From Chryseobacterium joostei (GTDB lineage Bacteria; Bacteroidota; Bacteroidia; Flavobacteriales; Weeksellaceae), in the NCBI RefSeq assembly GCF_003815775.1, contig NZ_CP033926.1:2542001-2606000 (forward strand): a DNA stretch of 64,000 bases, written 5' to 3'. The notes under the pieces were generated by a model, which saw only the letters and a program-made list of their open reading frames with translations, was not told the origin of the DNA and did no database searches. The translations under genes and the position numbers were made by a program. Below, piece after piece: positions 26,322 through 37,672 of the stretch; position 1 is the first letter of the stretch; each line of letters opens with the position of its first letter.

Positions 26322-27170
26322 TTAAAAAACTCTATAAAGATTAAACCCAAAGAAAATATGTCCTTTTCCCCAGTTTCCTGATGCATTCGTAAGATATCCG
26401 ATATCTGAATTGATCTGGGAGTTCGTAAATAAAAGCTGGAAAATATGTCCTCCTGTTTCTATATCCACCCCTAGTGATAATGGATTTTTATAGAAACTGT
26501 GATTGTCGAAATTCACAAAATATTCTGCATTTACAGAAACTCTTTTTGAAATTTTATAGCGCCCGCCAATTCCTGCTAAAAATTGATTTTTATCTTCGAT
26601 AGTTGGTTCATATAAATTTTTATGTACATATGACGGAGTAAGCTGCAATGAAAGTTTATCACTAAATCTTCTGGAAATTAAAGCCTGTGTAAGATAAGAA
26701 AGCCTATCGCTGAACCTAAGATGTGGATAAGTATCTTTATCTATTTCGGTATTCACTCCCATTACATTGTACCCTACAATATCAACCGGAAAATTTTCAT
26801 CCTGCCTGATTAATCTGTACTTTGCAGCACCCTCAAAGGTTTTCATATTTGTTTCTCTGGACAGGCTTACCGATAGGCCGTCTGAAATGCCATAAATAAC
26901 TCCCAATTTGGTAGAGGCGTTATCTAGTCCGAAAAAGTCTTTAAACCCTGCACTTACATCACCAAATCGGTGCGCAACAATCATATACCATTCTTTCTTT
27001 GCTGCAAGTTTAGTAGATTGCCCGGTAACAATCTGCAATGCCTTAAAGGCAGGTTGTGAGGCATCTGTATGGGTCGTAATGGTATCAATATCTTTCAGCA
27101 GATCTTCCTGTGCAAAGGCAAGACCTGATGAAAATATTGACAAAAATAAGAGAGCTTTTGTCATAAACAA
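26322..27170 (-). CDS. Outer-membrane beta-barrel protein, DUF5777-like
   Basis: 282 aa. Signal peptide 1-20 ('SSGLAFAQ'). Long alternating strands rich in aromatic residues ('LSLQLTPSYVHKN', 'RVSVNAEYFVNFD', 'GHIFFGFNLYRVF') ending in Phe, as for outer-membrane barrels. 'VAHRFGDVSAGFKDFFGLDNA' resembles the DUF5777 family start. First gene of the operon. Promoter box at 27194-27201 and a Crp-like site at 27224-27239 lie upstream. Role unknown; possibly the outer-membrane part of a redox system formed with the next genes. Confidence 0.8.
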   Translation of the reverse strand: MFMTKALLFLSIFSSGLAFAQEDLLKDIDTITTHTDASQPAFKALQIVTGQSTKLAAKKEWYMIVAHRFGDVSAGFKDFFGLDNASTKLGVIYGISDGLSVSLSRETNMKTFEGAAKYRLIRQDENFPVDIVGYNVMGVNTEIDKDTYPHLRFSDRLSYLTQALISRRFSDKLSLQLTPSYVHKNLYEPTIEDKNQFLAGIGGRYKISKRVSVNAEYFVNFDNHSFYKNPLSLGVDIETGGHIFQLLFTNSQINSDIGYLTNASGNWGKGHIFFGFNLYRVF

Positions 27171-27193
27171 TTTTGAATTAAATTATAGTATGA

Positions 27194-27239
27194 CAAACTT
27201 ATAGAGTTATTAATTCAAAAGTATGTGATAAAAGTCACC
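27194..27239 (-). promoter_or_regulatory. Operon promoter with Crp/Fnr-type operator
   Basis: Minus-strand -7 box TAAGTTTG at 27194-27201. Upstream of it is the palindrome TGTGA-N6-TCACC at 27224-27239, nearly the classical Crp consensus TGTGA-N6-TCACA. Its centre lies about 43 bp before the predicted transcription start, a class II activator position. The neighbouring Crp/Fnr protein is the obvious candidate. Confidence 0.65.
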
Positions 27240-27290
27240 AATGGAATTGTTTTTATAAATTATAGAAATAGGCTTCCAAAACAATTAAAA

Positions 27291-27941
27291 TTAGAAAGAG
27301 CTAACATTTTCATTTACAGGAACTTTTATCCCTGATTTGGTTTGTACAATTTCACCTTCATTTTCAATTTTTTTCATGACACGGCTTATCACCTCTCTGG
27401 ATGACCCTAAACTGTTAGCAATTTCGCGATGGGTAATTTTTATTGGGTTGTTTCCGGTAAGAGAGATTTGTTGTTTGATATAATTAAGTACTCGTTTATC
27501 CAGTCTGTGGAAAACAGCATCGTTTACCATACTCATTACTTCTGAGAATCGCTTGTCATATTCGCGGTAAAACAATTTATTGATCTCAGGAAATCTAAGC
27601 AGCCAATCATGCATTATGGAAACAGGGATTAATAGGGCTTCGGAGTCTTCTTCAGCAATGGCATATACCCTGCTTACATAATCCGTAAAAATAGATGAAA
27701 AGGTCATAAGGCAGCTGTCATTTTCTTTAATGTAATAGTAGATCAACTCTCTTCCGTCGTTGAGGGTAAAAACCTTTATGGATCCTTTAATCAAAAAGGG
27801 AACATATTTATTTTTCTGACCTTCTCTTATTATTTCTGTCTTGGCTTTTATATTTGTAGTAATGGCATGCTGCTGAAGTGCATTTAAGAAATCACTTCCT
27901 AAAAAACCAAATTTACTTAAGATAAATGAACTATTAACCAT
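27291..27941 (-). CDS. Crp/Fnr family transcriptional regulator
   Basis: 216 aa from ATG 27941. Cyclic-nucleotide-binding-like domain about 10-120 ('EIIREGQKNKYVPFLIKGSIKVFTL') without the PRAAT arginine motif and without an Fnr-type cysteine cluster, so its signal is unclear. C-terminal HTH 'ITHREIANSLGSSREVISRVMKKIENEG' about 158-188. The upstream TTG (27971) is inside the promoter box TATATTTG (27969-27976). Separated from the haem/DOMON operon by its control region and probably its activator. Confidence 0.9.
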   Translation of the reverse strand: MVNSSFILSKFGFLGSDFLNALQQHAITTNIKAKTEIIREGQKNKYVPFLIKGSIKVFTLNDGRELIYYYIKENDSCLMTFSSIFTDYVSRVYAIAEEDSEALLIPVSIMHDWLLRFPEINKLFYREYDKRFSEVMSMVNDAVFHRLDKRVLNYIKQQISLTGNNPIKITHREIANSLGSSREVISRVMKKIENEGEIVQTKSGIKVPVNENVSSF

Positions 27942-27968
27942 ATCAATATTTTCTACTTTTTCTGAAAA

Positions 27969-27976
27969 CAAATATA
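27969..27976 (-). promoter_or_regulatory. -7 box of the Crp/Fnr gene
   Basis: Minus-strand TATATTTG, 27 bases before the ATG at 27941. Confidence 0.55.
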
Positions 27977-28088
27977 TAAAAATGAAATATTGATAAGGTA
28001 TATTTTTAATTTATTAAATATTATTAACAATTCAATAAAATAAATCCACTTTTAAAAGATTAATTATTTTTTCATATAGGTCAAAAAA

Positions 28089-28113
28089 AATACCCCGGTA
28101 AAACCGGAGTATT
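28089..28113 (-). terminator. Terminator of the rpoBC-DUF3467 unit
   Basis: AATACCCCGGT / ACCGGAGTATT hairpin (one mismatch), 24 bp after the DUF3467 stop, followed leftwards by a T run. Confidence 0.8.
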
Positions 28114-28136
28114 CTATTTTATTGTAAAGAGAAATC

Positions 28137-28442
28137 TTAAGCTTGTACGTTGTTTCCTCCTAATACGAAAGGCTCAACTTCTTTAATTTCTCCGAACTGC
28201 TGCTCGTAGTTAGCGATGTTCTGTTGAAGAGCGTTTAATACTCTTTTAGCGTGAAGTGGAGCAAGAATTACTCTTGATCTTACTTTAGCTTGCTGAACAC
28301 CTGGCATCAACTGAATAAAGTCTACTACAAATTCAGATGGAGAGTGGTTTACTAAAGCTAGGTTAGCATAGATACCAGCAGCTACCATTTCGTTTAATTC
28401 GATGTTGATGTTTCCGTCTTGTGGATTTTGATTGTTGTCCAT
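28137..28442 (-). CDS. DUF3467 family protein
   Basis: 101 aa soluble protein: 'INIELNEMVAAGIYANLALVNHSPSEFVVDFIQLMPG' and 'AKVRSRVILAPLHAKRVLNALQQNIANYEQQFG' are the DUF3467 signature. Function unknown. In Bacteroidota it is commonly found just after rpoC, as here. It has no TAnnTTTG box of its own in the 87-bp gap, which instead holds a hairpin. Confidence 0.92.
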   Translation of the reverse strand: MDNNQNPQDGNINIELNEMVAAGIYANLALVNHSPSEFVVDFIQLMPGVQQAKVRSRVILAPLHAKRVLNALQQNIANYEQQFGEIKEVEPFVLGGNNVQA

Positions 28443-28468
28443 TGTTATAAATTATGTTTTTAAAATTC

Positions 28469-28517
28469 GAAATTTGAGATTGTGAAAATATAAAAATAAA
28501 TTCAAATCCCAAATTTC
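28469..28517 (-). repeat. Long-arm hairpin between rpoC and DUF3467
   Basis: GAAATTTGAGATT (28469-28481) and AATCCCAAATTTC (28505-28517) pair over 13 positions with one mismatch, loop 23 nt. Could be an RNA-processing or attenuation element; no T tract follows directly. Confidence 0.45.
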
Positions 28518-28529
28518 AAATCATTAATT

Positions 28530-31500
28530 TTAGTTAAGGTCTTCGAATTCTTTCTTAGAACCTACGATAACATTCTGATACTCTTTAAGACCTGTACCTG
28601 CAGGAATTCTGTGACCTACAATTACATTTTCTTTAAGACCACCAAGAGCGTCTACTTTACCGGCAACTGCTGCTTCATTAAGAACCTTAGTAGTTTCCTG
28701 GAATGATGCTGCAGACATGAATGACTTAGTTTGAAGTGCCGCTCTTGTAATACCTTGTAAAACAGGAGTTGCAGTAGCAGGAAGTGCTTCTCTTACTTCT
28801 ACTAAAGCCTGATCTTCACGCTTCAACTTAGAGTTTTCATCTCTTAATTCTCTTGCAGTGATCATCTGACCTGGCTTGAATTCTTTAGAATCACCAGCTT
28901 CAGTAACTACTTTAAGACCAAATACTCTGTTGTTTTCTTCCAAGAAGTCATACTTATGTTCAAGAGCTCCTTCAAGGAATTGAGTATCACCTCCATCCAC
29001 GATAGATACTTTTGTCATCATCTGTCTTACGATGATTTCGAAGTGCTTGTCGTCGATTTTTACCCCCTGTAGACGGTAAACTTCCTGAATCTCGTTTACT
29101 AAGTATTCCTGAACCGCAGTTGGGCCTTTAATTCTTAGGATATCATCCGGTGTAATAGAACCGTCAGAAAGTGGAGAACCTGCTCTTACGAAGTCATTCT
29201 CCTGAACCAAGATCTGGTTAGAAAGTTTTACTAGGTAAATTTTTCTTTCTCCAGTTTTAGCTTCAACAATAAGTTCACGGTTACCTCTCTTAATTTTTCC
29301 GTAAGAAACTACCCCGTCGATTTCAGTAACAACCGCTGGGTTTGAAGGGTTTCTTGCTTCGAATAATTCGGTAACTCTCGGAAGACCTCCGGTGATATCC
29401 CCTGCTTTCGCAGATTTTCTTGGGATTTTGATTAAGACTTTACCAGCCTTAATTTTTTCACCATCATTTACCATTAAGTGGGCTCCTACCGGTAAGTTGT
29501 ATGCTTTTTGCTCAACACCTTTAGAATCTACCACCTTCAATGTAGGTACGGCTTTCTTATTTCTAGATTCAGAGATTACTTTCTCTTCGAATCCTGTTTG
29601 TTCGTCAATTTCAAGTTGGAATGAAATACCCTGAATAATATCTTCGTATTCTACCTTACCTGAAGTTTCAGCAATGATAACCGCGTTATACGGATCCCAT
29701 CTACAGATAACATCTCCTTTCTTCACTTTATCACCTGGTTTTACAGCTAATATAGATCCGTAAGGTACGTTAGCTACCATTAATGGAGTCTTAGACTCGG
29801 CAGCAACTAATCTAAATTCTGTTGAACGAGAAACTACAACCTCAGCTGTATTACCGTTTTCATCTTCAGAAGTAATTGTTCTTACTTCATCCATTTCAAC
29901 GATACCATCTCTTCTAGCAACGATAGATGGGTTTTCAGAAACGTTACCTGCAGTACCCCCTTGGTGGAAGGTTCTCAACGTAAGCTGAGTACCTGGTTCC
30001 CCAATTGACTGTGCTGCAATTACCCCTACTGCTTCACCCATGTGGATCACTTTACCTGTTGCTAAGTTTCTACCGTAACATTTCGCACAGATACCTTTCT
30101 TAGCTTCACAAGTTAATGGTGAACGAACCTCCACAGCTTCTAATCCTGCTTCTTCGATTCTTTTCGCCAATGCTTCAATAATCACCTGGTCTGCGCTTGC
30201 AATTAGCTCGTCAGTTTCAGGATCATAAATATTATGAAGAGATACTCTACCTAAAATTCTTTCAGAGATTCTTTCAACAATCTCGTCATTTTTCTTAAGT
30301 GCAGTAACTTCTGTACCTCTTAGAGTTCCACAGTCGTCCTCTGTAACGATAACGTCCTGTGCAACGTCTACCAATCTTCTCGTTAAGTAACCAGCATCGG
30401 CTGTCTTAAGAGCGGTATCCGCAAGACCCTTACGAGCACCGTGGGTAGAGATAAAGTACTCTAGAATCGAAAGACCTTCCTTAAAGTTTGCAAGGATCGG
30501 GTTTTCGATGATCTCCGCTCCGGTAGAACCGGCTTTTTGCGGTTTTGCCATCAAACCTCTCATCCCTGATAACTGACGGATCTGTTCTTTAGAACCCCTC
30601 GCTCCAGAGTCAAGCATCATATATACAGAGTTGAAACCACCTTGGTCAGTTTTCATTCTGCTCATGATCATTTCAGTTAATCCAGCGTTGGTATTTGTCC
30701 AAACGTCGATTACCTGGTTATAACGTTCTGTATCGGTAATTAGACCCATGTTATAGTTAGCTCTAATTTCGTCTACAGTTTCAATTGAAGTAGCAATCAT
30801 CTGCTTTTTCTCAACAGGAACTACAATATCCCCAAGTGAGAATGAAAGACCTCCTTTGAATGCGTTTGAATACCCTAGGTCTTTCATTGCATCAAGGAAC
30901 TTCACAGTAGTAGGGAAATCCGTATCAGCAAGGATCTTACCAATAACGTTTCTCAATGATTTCTTAGTAAGAAGTTCATTGATATATCCTGATTGTTTAG
31001 GTACAATCTGGTTGAATAAGATTCTACCTACAGAAGTTTCGATCAATCTTGTTACAATTACACCATCTTCTTTGATAGGAAGTCTACATCTTACTTTAGC
31101 GTTCAATGAAACTCTACCTTCAGCATAAGCGATTTCTGCTTCTTCCGGAGAATAGAATGCAAGACCTTCACCTTTCACTTTCATATCTTCTGTAGAACTC
31201 AATTCTTTAGTCATGAAATAAAGACCAAGAACCATGTCCTGAGATGGTACTGTAATTGGAGAACCGTTTGCCGGGTTCAAGATGTTTTGAGAACCTAGCA
31301 TCAATAACTGAGCTTCAAGGATTGCTTCTGGCCCCAACGGTAAGTGTACCGCCATCTGGTCACCATCGAAATCGGCGTTGAATGCTGTTGTTACTAACGG
31401 GTGTAGCTGGATTGCCTTACCTTCGATCATCTTAGGTTGGAAAGCCTGAATACCCAATCTGTGAAGCGTAGGTGCTCTGTTCAGTAGAACAGGGTGACCT

Positions 31501-32792
31501 TTCATCACGTTTTCAAGGATATCATAAACTACAGGTTCTTTTCTATCAATAATTCTCTTCGCAGATTTTACTGTTTTTACAATTCCTCTTTCAATTAGTT
31601 TTCTAATGATAAACGGTTTGTAAAGTTCAGCTGCCATATCTTTAGGAATACCACACTCGTGAAGCTGTAAGTTTGGACCTACAACAATTACCGAACGCGC
31701 AGAGTAATCTACCCTTTTCCCTAGTAAGTTTTGACGGAAACGACCTTGCTTACCTTTCAATGAATCAGAAAGTGATTTCAATGGTCTGTTTGATTCAGAT
31801 TTTACTGCAGAAGATTTTCTTGTATTATCAAATAATGAATCTACTGATTCCTGAAGCATACGCTTCTCGTTTCTTAGGATTACTTCAGGAGCTTTAATCT
31901 CCAATAATCTCTTCAAACGGTTATTTCTGATGATAACTCTTCTATAAAGGTCATTTAAGTCAGAAGTTGCGAAACGTCCTCCATCCAATGGAACTAATGG
32001 TCTTAGTTCTGGTGGTATAACCGGAAGTACACGCATGATCATCCACTCTGGTCTGTTGATCATTCTTGTATTAGCACCTCTTAATGCTTCTACAACGTTC
32101 AATCTCTTAAGAGCTTCAGTTCTTCTTTGTTTAGAACCTTCATTGTGAGCTTTGTGTCTTAAGTCGAAAGACAATGCATCAAGATCAATTCTCTTTAATA
32201 GATCTTCTACAGCTTCAGCACCCATTCTGGCGATGAATTTGTTTGGATCAGAATCATCAAGATACTGGTTTTCTACAGGAAGAGTCTCCATGATGTCAAG
32301 GTACTCTTCTTCTGTAAGGAATTCCATATTTTCAAAATCAGAACCGTCTAATTTCTTAGCAATACCTTGTTGAATCACTACATATCTTTCGTAGTAGATG
32401 ATCATATCTAATTTCTTAGAAGGAATTCCTAGAAGGTAACCGATTTTGTTTGGTAAAGAACGGAAATACCAGATGTGAGCGATAGGAACTACAAGATTAA
32501 TGTGTCCGATTCTCTCTCTTCTTACTTTTTTCTCAGTAACTTCTACACCACAACGGTCACAAACGATCCCTTTGTAACGAATTCTCTTGTATTTACCACA
32601 AGCACATTCGTAATCCTTTACAGGACCAAAAATTTTCTCACAGAATAACCCGTCTCTTTCAGGTTTGTGAGTTCTGTAGTTAATAGTTTCCGGCTTTAAA
32701 ACCTCCCCTCTTGAGTCTTGTAAAATAGACTCAGGTGAAGCTAAACCGATGGTTATTTTATTAAATCTACTTGATTTATTTTTATTTGACAT
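28530..32792 (-). CDS. rpoC: RNA polymerase subunit beta'
   Basis: 1420 aa. N-terminal zinc site '[20 protein letters not shown]', catalytic magnesium loop '[15 protein letters not shown]' (about 470), second zinc site '[13 protein letters not shown]' (about 895), and bridge-helix/trigger-loop region '[16 protein letters not shown]'. Full length for Bacteroidota. Lies 83 bp after rpoB in the same transcript; the gap contains a 14-bp tandem repeat. Confidence 0.98.
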   Translation of the reverse strand: MSNKNKSSRFNKITIGLASPESILQDSRGEVLKPETINYRTHKPERDGLFCEKIFGPVKDYECACGKYKRIRYKGIVCDRCGVEVTEKKVRRERIGHINLVVPIAHIWYFRSLPNKIGYLLGIPSKKLDMIIYYERYVVIQQGIAKKLDGSDFENMEFLTEEEYLDIMETLPVENQYLDDSDPNKFIARMGAEAVEDLLKRIDLDALSFDLRHKAHNEGSKQRRTEALKRLNVVEALRGANTRMINRPEWMIMRVLPVIPPELRPLVPLDGGRFATSDLNDLYRRVIIRNNRLKRLLEIKAPEVILRNEKRMLQESVDSLFDNTRKSSAVKSESNRPLKSLSDSLKGKQGRFRQNLLGKRVDYSARSVIVVGPNLQLHECGIPKDMAAELYKPFIIRKLIERGIVKTVKSAKRIIDRKEPVVYDILENVMKGHPVLLNRAPTLHRLGIQAFQPKMIEGKAIQLHPLVTTAFNADFDGDQMAVHLPLGPEAILEAQLLMLGSQNILNPANGSPITVPSQDMVLGLYFMTKELSSTEDMKVKGEGLAFYSPEEAEIAYAEGRVSLNAKVRCRLPIKEDGVIVTRLIETSVGRILFNQIVPKQSGYINELLTKKSLRNVIGKILADTDFPTTVKFLDAMKDLGYSNAFKGGLSFSLGDIVVPVEKKQMIATSIETVDEIRANYNMGLITDTERYNQVIDVWTNTNAGLTEMIMSRMKTDQGGFNSVYMMLDSGARGSKEQIRQLSGMRGLMAKPQKAGSTGAEIIENPILANFKEGLSILEYFISTHGARKGLADTALKTADAGYLTRRLVDVAQDVIVTEDDCGTLRGTEVTALKKNDEIVERISERILGRVSLHNIYDPETDELIASADQVIIEALAKRIEEAGLEAVEVRSPLTCEAKKGICAKCYGRNLATGKVIHMGEAVGVIAAQSIGEPGTQLTLRTFHQGGTAGNVSENPSIVARRDGIVEMDEVRTITSEDENGNTAEVVVSRSTEFRLVAAESKTPLMVANVPYGSILAVKPGDKVKKGDVICRWDPYNAVIIAETSGKVEYEDIIQGISFQLEIDEQTGFEEKVISESRNKKAVPTLKVVDSKGVEQKAYNLPVGAHLMVNDGEKIKAGKVLIKIPRKSAKAGDITGGLPRVTELFEARNPSNPAVVTEIDGVVSYGKIKRGNRELIVEAKTGERKIYLVKLSNQILVQENDFVRAGSPLSDGSITPDDILRIKGPTAVQEYLVNEIQEVYRLQGVKIDDKHFEIIVRQMMTKVSIVDGGDTQFLEGALEHKYDFLEENNRVFGLKVVTEAGDSKEFKPGQMITARELRDENSKLKREDQALVEVREALPATATPVLQGITRAALQTKSFMSAASFQETTKVLNEAAVAGKVDALGGLKENVIVGHRIPAGTGLKEYQNVIVGSKKEFEDLN

Positions 32793-32806
32793 TTTTTAGA
32801 TTTTAG

Positions 32807-32834
32807 ATTTTGGATTATAAATTTTGGATTATAA
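32807..32834. repeat. Tandem 14-bp repeat in the rpoB-rpoC gap
   Basis: ATTTTGGATTATAA twice, head to tail, with a degenerate third copy upstream ('ATTTTAGATTTT'). The rest of the gap is AT-rich 'TTCAAAATTT'-like sequence. Probably slippage-prone spacer. Confidence 0.6.
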
Positions 32835-32875
32835 AATTCTGAATTGATTCAAAATTTGACATTCAAAATTTAAAA

Positions 32876-35800
32876 TTATTCCTCAAGTCTTACGTCAAGT
32901 CCAAGTCCTTGTAACTCGTGAAGTAATACGTTGAATGATTCTGGAATACCTGGTTCAGGCATAGATTCACCCTTAGCAATTGCTTCATAAGTTTTCGCTC
33001 TACCAATCACGTCATCTGACTTTACAGTCAAGATTTCTCTCAAGATGTTTGATGCACCAAATGCTTCAAGTGCCCAAACCTCCATCTCTCCGAATCTCTG
33101 ACCTCCGAACTGAGCTTTACCTCCTAACGGCTGTTGAGTAATCAATGAGTAAGGTCCGATAGAACGTGCGTGCATTTTGTCATCAACCATGTGTCCTAGT
33201 TTCAACATGTAGATAATACCTACCGTTGCAGCCTGAGTAAATCTTTCTCCGGTACCACCATCATAAAGGTGAGTGTGACCGAATTTAGGAAGACCTGCTT
33301 TCTCTGTATATTCAGTAATCTGATCAAGAGTTGCCCCGTCAAAGATTGGCGTAGCGAACTTCATACCCAGCTTCTGACCAGCCCATCCAAGAACTGTTTC
33401 ATAGATCTGACCGATGTTCATACGAGAAGGTACCCCTAGTGGATTCAATACGATATCTACTGGTGTTCCATCTTCTAGGAATGGCATATCTTCTTCACGA
33501 ACGATTCTTGAAACGATACCTTTGTTACCGTGACGTCCTGCCATTTTATCTCCTACATTCAGTTTACGTTTCTTAGCGATATAAACTTTAGCCAACTTCA
33601 TGATACCTGCCGGAAGCTCATCTCCGATTGAAATTGCAAATTTCTCACGGTTTTTAACTCCTTGGATGTCGTTATATTTGATTTTGTAATTGTGAATCAA
33701 TTGTTTGATCAATTCATTCTTGTCAGCGTCTACTGTCCAGTCTGCACCACTAACGTTTACATAATCCTCAACTGAAGTCAATAATTTGTGAGTGAACTTC
33801 ACCCCTTTACCGATAATTTCCTCATCAAGGTCATTTTGTACCCCTTGAGAAGTTTTACCGCTTACCAGTGTATTTAATTTTTCAATTAAAGTGTTTCTCA
33901 ACTCATCAAACTTAGCCTTATAAGTGTTTTCAATCTCTTCTAGTCTAAGTTTCTCTTCAGTTCTTTTCTTTTTGTCTTTAATGTTTCTAGAGAACAATTT
34001 CTTGTTGATAACAACTCCTCTTAATGAAGAGTCAGCTTTTAATGATGCATCTTTTACATCACCAGCTTTATCACCGAAGATTGCTCTAAGAAGCTTTTCT
34101 TCAGGAGTCGGGTCAGATTCACCTTTTGGAGTAATTTTACCAATCATGATATCTCCAGGCTTCACTTCAGCACCGATTCTGATCATACCGTTCTCGTCAA
34201 GATCTTTAGTAGCTTCTTCAGAAACGTTTGGAATATCTGCTGTAAGCTCTTCCATACCTAATTTGGTATCACGAACTTCAAGAGAATACTCATCCACGTG
34301 GATTGAAGTAAACCAGTCCTCACGTACAACTTTTTCGTTGATTACGATTGCATCCTCGAAGTTGTACCCTTTCCAAGGCATGAACGCTACCACTAAGTTT
34401 CTACCAAGAGCTAATTCTCCTTTTTCAGTAGCATAACCGTCGCAAAGTACTTGTCCTTTCTCCACTACATCACCTACTCTTACGTTTGGTCTTAGTGTGA
34501 TTGTTGTACTCTGGTTAGTTTTTCTAAACTTAGTAAGTTTATATGTTTTAGTAGCAGACTCGAATTGTACTAAATCTTCGTCTTCGCTTCTTTCATATTT
34601 AATAGTGATCTTGTCAGCATCTACGTACTCTACAGTACCAGTACCTTCAGCATTGATCAAAATTCTTGAATCTCTTGCAACTTGCTGCTCAAGCCCTGTA
34701 CCAACAATTGGAGCCTGTGGCTTCAATAGAGGAACGGCCTGACGCATCATGTTAGATCCCATCAATGCACGGTTCGCATCATCATGCTCTAGGAACGGAA
34801 TCAATGAAGCAGAAATACCAGAAATCTGGTTTGGTGCAACATCGATAAGGTTTACCTGAGATGGCTCAACTACCGGGTAATCACCATCTAATCTTGCAAT
34901 AATTCTGTCTGTTAAGAAGTCACCATTATCACTCAATTCAACGTTTGCCTGAGCAATTACCTTATCTTCTTCGTCTTCTGCATTAAGATAAATAGGGTCA
35001 GCATTAAGATCAATCTTGCTGTCTTCTACTTTTCTATATGGAGTTTCGATGAAACCTAGTCTATTGATTTTAGCATAAATACCTAAAGATGAAATCAATC
35101 CGATGTTTGGTCCTTCCGGAGTTTCAATCGGACAAATTCTTCCGTAGTGAGTATGGTGAACGTCACGAACCTCGAAACCTGCTCTTTCCCTTGATAAACC
35201 ACCAGGCCCTAGTGCAGAAAGTCTACGCTTGTGCGTGATTTCTGATAATGGGTTGGTTTGGTCCATGAACTGAGAAAGCTGGTTGGTACCAAAGAACGAG
35301 TTAATTACAGATGTTAAAGTCTTAGCATTTACAAGGTCAAGCGGAGTAAAGATTTCGTTATCTCTAACGTTCATTCTTTCCTTGATAGTTCTTGCAATTC
35401 TTGAAAGACCTACACCGAACTGTCCTGCTAATTGCTCACCAACAGTTTTAATTCTTCTGTTTGATAAGTGGTCAATATCATCAACCTCAGCTTTAGAGTT
35501 TACAAGTTCGATTAAGTGTCTTACAATTGCAATGATATCTTCTTTTGTAAGAACCTCAGTTGTAGTTGGGATATTAAGACCTAACTTTTTGTTTAGTCTG
35601 TAACGTCCTACTTCACCAAGAGAATATCTTTGCTCAGAGAAGAATAATTTTTCAATGATTCCTCTTGCAGTTTCCTCATCTGGTGGATCTGCATTTCTTA
35701 ACTGACGATAAATATACTCTACTGCTTCTTTTTCAGAGTTAGTAGGGTCTTTTTGTAATGTATTCTGAATGATAGAGAATTCATTGCTGTTTTCTTTGTG

Positions 35801-36697
35801 AATCAAGATAGACTTCACACCAGCATCCAAGATAAGATCTAAGTGTTCTTTTTCAAGAATAGTTTCTCTGTCTAAGATGATTTCGTTTCTTTCAATAGAA
35901 ACTACTTCACCAGTATCTTCGTCTACGAAATCTTCGAACCAAGTGTTCAATACTCTCGCAGCCAATGTTCTTCCTTCTACTTTTTTAAGGGCAGCTTTAG
36001 AAACTTTCACTTCTTCAGCAAGGTCGAAGATCTGAAGGATATCCTTATCAGATTCGTAACCAATAGCTCTTAATAAAGTCGTTAATGGTAATTTTTTCTT
36101 ACGGTCGATATACGCGTACATTACGCTGTTGATATCCGTTGTAAATTCCATCCAAGATCCTTTGAAAGGGATAATTCTTGAATAGTAAAGTTTGGTTCCG
36201 TTAGCGTGGTAAGTTTGTCCAAAGAATACACCAGGTGAACGGTGAAGCTGGGTAACGATAACTCTTTCTGCACCATTGATGATGAAAGATCCACTTGGCG
36301 TCATATAAGGAACCGGACCTAGATATACATCCTGAACCACAGTTTGGAAATCTTCATGTTCCGGGTCAGTACAATATAATTTAAGTCTTGCTTTTAGAGG
36401 AACTGAATAAGTAAGTCCTCTTTCCACACATTCATCGATTGAATAACGTGGAGAATCTACCAGATAGTCCAAGAATTCCAATACGAACTGATTTCTAGAA
36501 TCTGTAATTGGAAAGTTCTCTTGGAAAGTCTTGTAAAGAGCTTCAGTCTTTCTGGCTTCAGGAAGCGTATCAAGCTGGAAAAATTCTCTGAAAGACTCTA
36601 TTTGGATATCCAAGAAGTCTGGAGTGATAATTTTTCCTTTCGCTGATGAGAAATTAATTCTCGGATTTCCTTGAGTTGTTGATTTTGTTTTACTCAT
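32876..36697 (-). CDS. rpoB: RNA polymerase subunit beta
   Basis: 1273 aa. The rifampicin region is intact and of the sensitive type ('[20 protein letters not shown]', then '[15 protein letters not shown]'). Other landmarks: '[14 protein letters not shown]', '[13 protein letters not shown]' and C-terminal '[15 protein letters not shown]'. The ATG follows a long leader of about 340 nt from the promoter box at 37040. In most relatives rpoB follows rplL directly; here 8 kb of surface genes come between. Confidence 0.98.
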   Translation of the reverse strand: MSKTKSTTQGNPRINFSSAKGKIITPDFLDIQIESFREFFQLDTLPEARKTEALYKTFQENFPITDSRNQFVLEFLDYLVDSPRYSIDECVERGLTYSVPLKARLKLYCTDPEHEDFQTVVQDVYLGPVPYMTPSGSFIINGAERVIVTQLHRSPGVFFGQTYHANGTKLYYSRIIPFKGSWMEFTTDINSVMYAYIDRKKKLPLTTLLRAIGYESDKDILQIFDLAEEVKVSKAALKKVEGRTLAARVLNTWFEDFVDEDTGEVVSIERNEIILDRETILEKEHLDLILDAGVKSILIHKENSNEFSIIQNTLQKDPTNSEKEAVEYIYRQLRNADPPDEETARGIIEKLFFSEQRYSLGEVGRYRLNKKLGLNIPTTTEVLTKEDIIAIVRHLIELVNSKAEVDDIDHLSNRRIKTVGEQLAGQFGVGLSRIARTIKERMNVRDNEIFTPLDLVNAKTLTSVINSFFGTNQLSQFMDQTNPLSEITHKRRLSALGPGGLSRERAGFEVRDVHHTHYGRICPIETPEGPNIGLISSLGIYAKINRLGFIETPYRKVEDSKIDLNADPIYLNAEDEEDKVIAQANVELSDNGDFLTDRIIARLDGDYPVVEPSQVNLIDVAPNQISGISASLIPFLEHDDANRALMGSNMMRQAVPLLKPQAPIVGTGLEQQVARDSRILINAEGTGTVEYVDADKITIKYERSEDEDLVQFESATKTYKLTKFRKTNQSTTITLRPNVRVGDVVEKGQVLCDGYATEKGELALGRNLVVAFMPWKGYNFEDAIVINEKVVREDWFTSIHVDEYSLEVRDTKLGMEELTADIPNVSEEATKDLDENGMIRIGAEVKPGDIMIGKITPKGESDPTPEEKLLRAIFGDKAGDVKDASLKADSSLRGVVINKKLFSRNIKDKKKRTEEKLRLEEIENTYKAKFDELRNTLIEKLNTLVSGKTSQGVQNDLDEEIIGKGVKFTHKLLTSVEDYVNVSGADWTVDADKNELIKQLIHNYKIKYNDIQGVKNREKFAISIGDELPAGIMKLAKVYIAKKRKLNVGDKMAGRHGNKGIVSRIVREEDMPFLEDGTPVDIVLNPLGVPSRMNIGQIYETVLGWAGQKLGMKFATPIFDGATLDQITEYTEKAGLPKFGHTHLYDGGTGERFTQAATVGIIYMLKLGHMVDDKMHARSIGPYSLITQQPLGGKAQFGGQRFGEMEVWALEAFGASNILREILTVKSDDVIGRAKTYEAIAKGESMPEPGIPESFNVLLHELQGLGLDVRLEE

Positions 36698-37034
36698 AAA
36701 ACTTTTAAGAAAGGGTTAAAAAATATTTTGATTCATTAAAAAATATCAGGAGAGAAAAAGGGAAAAAGAGTAATAAAAAAAAGAAAAAGAGAAGAAAATT
36801 TTGGCGCAATTATCGGTCTTTGTTCTTTATTCTATGTTCTTTAGATCTTCTACCTAACTCCTAACTGCAACACTGGTATATCTTTTCACAGTGTAATGCA
36901 AAATACTTTTATTACTTTTGAGGCTATATTACCTGCAATATCTATAAACACGAAACCCCTTTCATGCTTTTACACAATGAAAGAGTTGATTTTCAATATT
37001 TTATAAATTTATATACAAATTTTCGCGCCAAAAG
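36698..37034 (-). other. Long 5' leader of rpoBC (no gene)
   Basis: No coding region. From the predicted start near 37034 to the rpoB ATG there are about 337 nt, A/G-rich near the gene. A 7-bp stem CTTTCAT / ATGAAAG lies at 36959-36983. Its length suggests regulation by RNA structure or a second promoter that I cannot see. Confidence 0.45.
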
Positions 37035-37039
37035 AGGTG

Positions 37040-37047
37040 CAAATATA
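37040..37047 (-). promoter_or_regulatory. -7 box of the rpoBC promoter
   Basis: Minus-strand TATATTTG with a TTG about 20 bp upstream, a good TTG-N20-TAnnTTTG promoter placed between the surface gene terminator and rpoB. Confidence 0.6.
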
Positions 37048-37075
37048 CAAAAATATTATTACAATAACAAATGAA

Positions 37076-37098
37076 AACCACTTCAAAATGAAGTGGTT
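37076..37098 (-). terminator. Terminator of the surface-protein genes before rpoB
   Basis: AACCACTTCA-AAA-TGAAGTGGTT, perfect 10-bp stem, 28 bp after the stop at 37126, followed leftwards by TTTTC. Confidence 0.85.
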
Positions 37099-37125
37099 AA
37101 ATATTATTTCTTGTTTAAATAAAGA

Positions 37126-37659
37126 TTAAGGCTTCCAGAAAGTCCAGCTACTTCCATTGAAAACAGCTAAAAGCTTGGTTGCTGTATCATAAACTATCAT
37201 TCCTGGTGAAGGATTGATAATATTAGTCTGAGGATTAGCAACTTTAGGGAGAACCATAGCTTTATTCGTATCTTCCAGTACAAGAACTCCCGGGGTTGAT
37301 GTTAATGTTCCAATACCAACTTTAGCCGTAGAACTTTCAGTTGCCGAATTTTGAATAGTAACACCATCTACAGTTGTGATAGGATCAACGGTTGTTCCGA
37401 ATGTATTTACGGTAAGATCTTTCCATCCTGAAGCATATTTTACCTTTACTTTTTTATCGGCAAGATCATACGCCATTGTTCCATTAACTACTCCCGCAAC
37501 AGAAGCTACATTAGTTACCCATGGCAAAATCAATCCCCTATTACCTGATCCAAAATCAAGAGATACAGATGGAGAAGCAATCGTGGTTTTACCAATAGCA
37601 ACCTGTGCATTGGTAAAGAAAGAAAATAAAACAAAACTGATTACTATACTATTTTTCAT
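37126..37659 (-). CDS. Small secreted protein of the flavobacterial 'AQVAIG' type, 177 aa
   Basis: Start chosen at ATG 37659, which gives a clean signal peptide 'MKNSIVISFVLFSFFTNAQ'; longer frames extend into the preceding gene. The mature start is 'VAIGKTTIASPSVSLDFG', like the VGINT..TLDV opening of neighbouring proteins. The C terminus is 'GMIVYDTATKLLAVFNGSSWTFW', a box also seen in the two larger proteins upstream. No known enzyme domain. Starts 13 bp after the stop of the 798-aa protein and so lies in the same transcript. Confidence 0.75.
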   Translation of the reverse strand: MKNSIVISFVLFSFFTNAQVAIGKTTIASPSVSLDFGSGNRGLILPWVTNVASVAGVVNGTMAYDLADKKVKVKYASGWKDLTVNTFGTTVDPITTVDGVTIQNSATESSTAKVGIGTLTSTPGVLVLEDTNKAMVLPKVANPQTNIINPSPGMIVYDTATKLLAVFNGSSWTFWKP

Positions 37660-37672
37660 AATTTTCAATTTA

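Noticed and set aside
33924..34436. 170-aa frame opposite rpoB, and similar long antisense frames over rpoB, tuf, rplA and the permease
   Set aside because: Serine/phenylalanine-rich shadows of highly biased genes, with no independent start signals.
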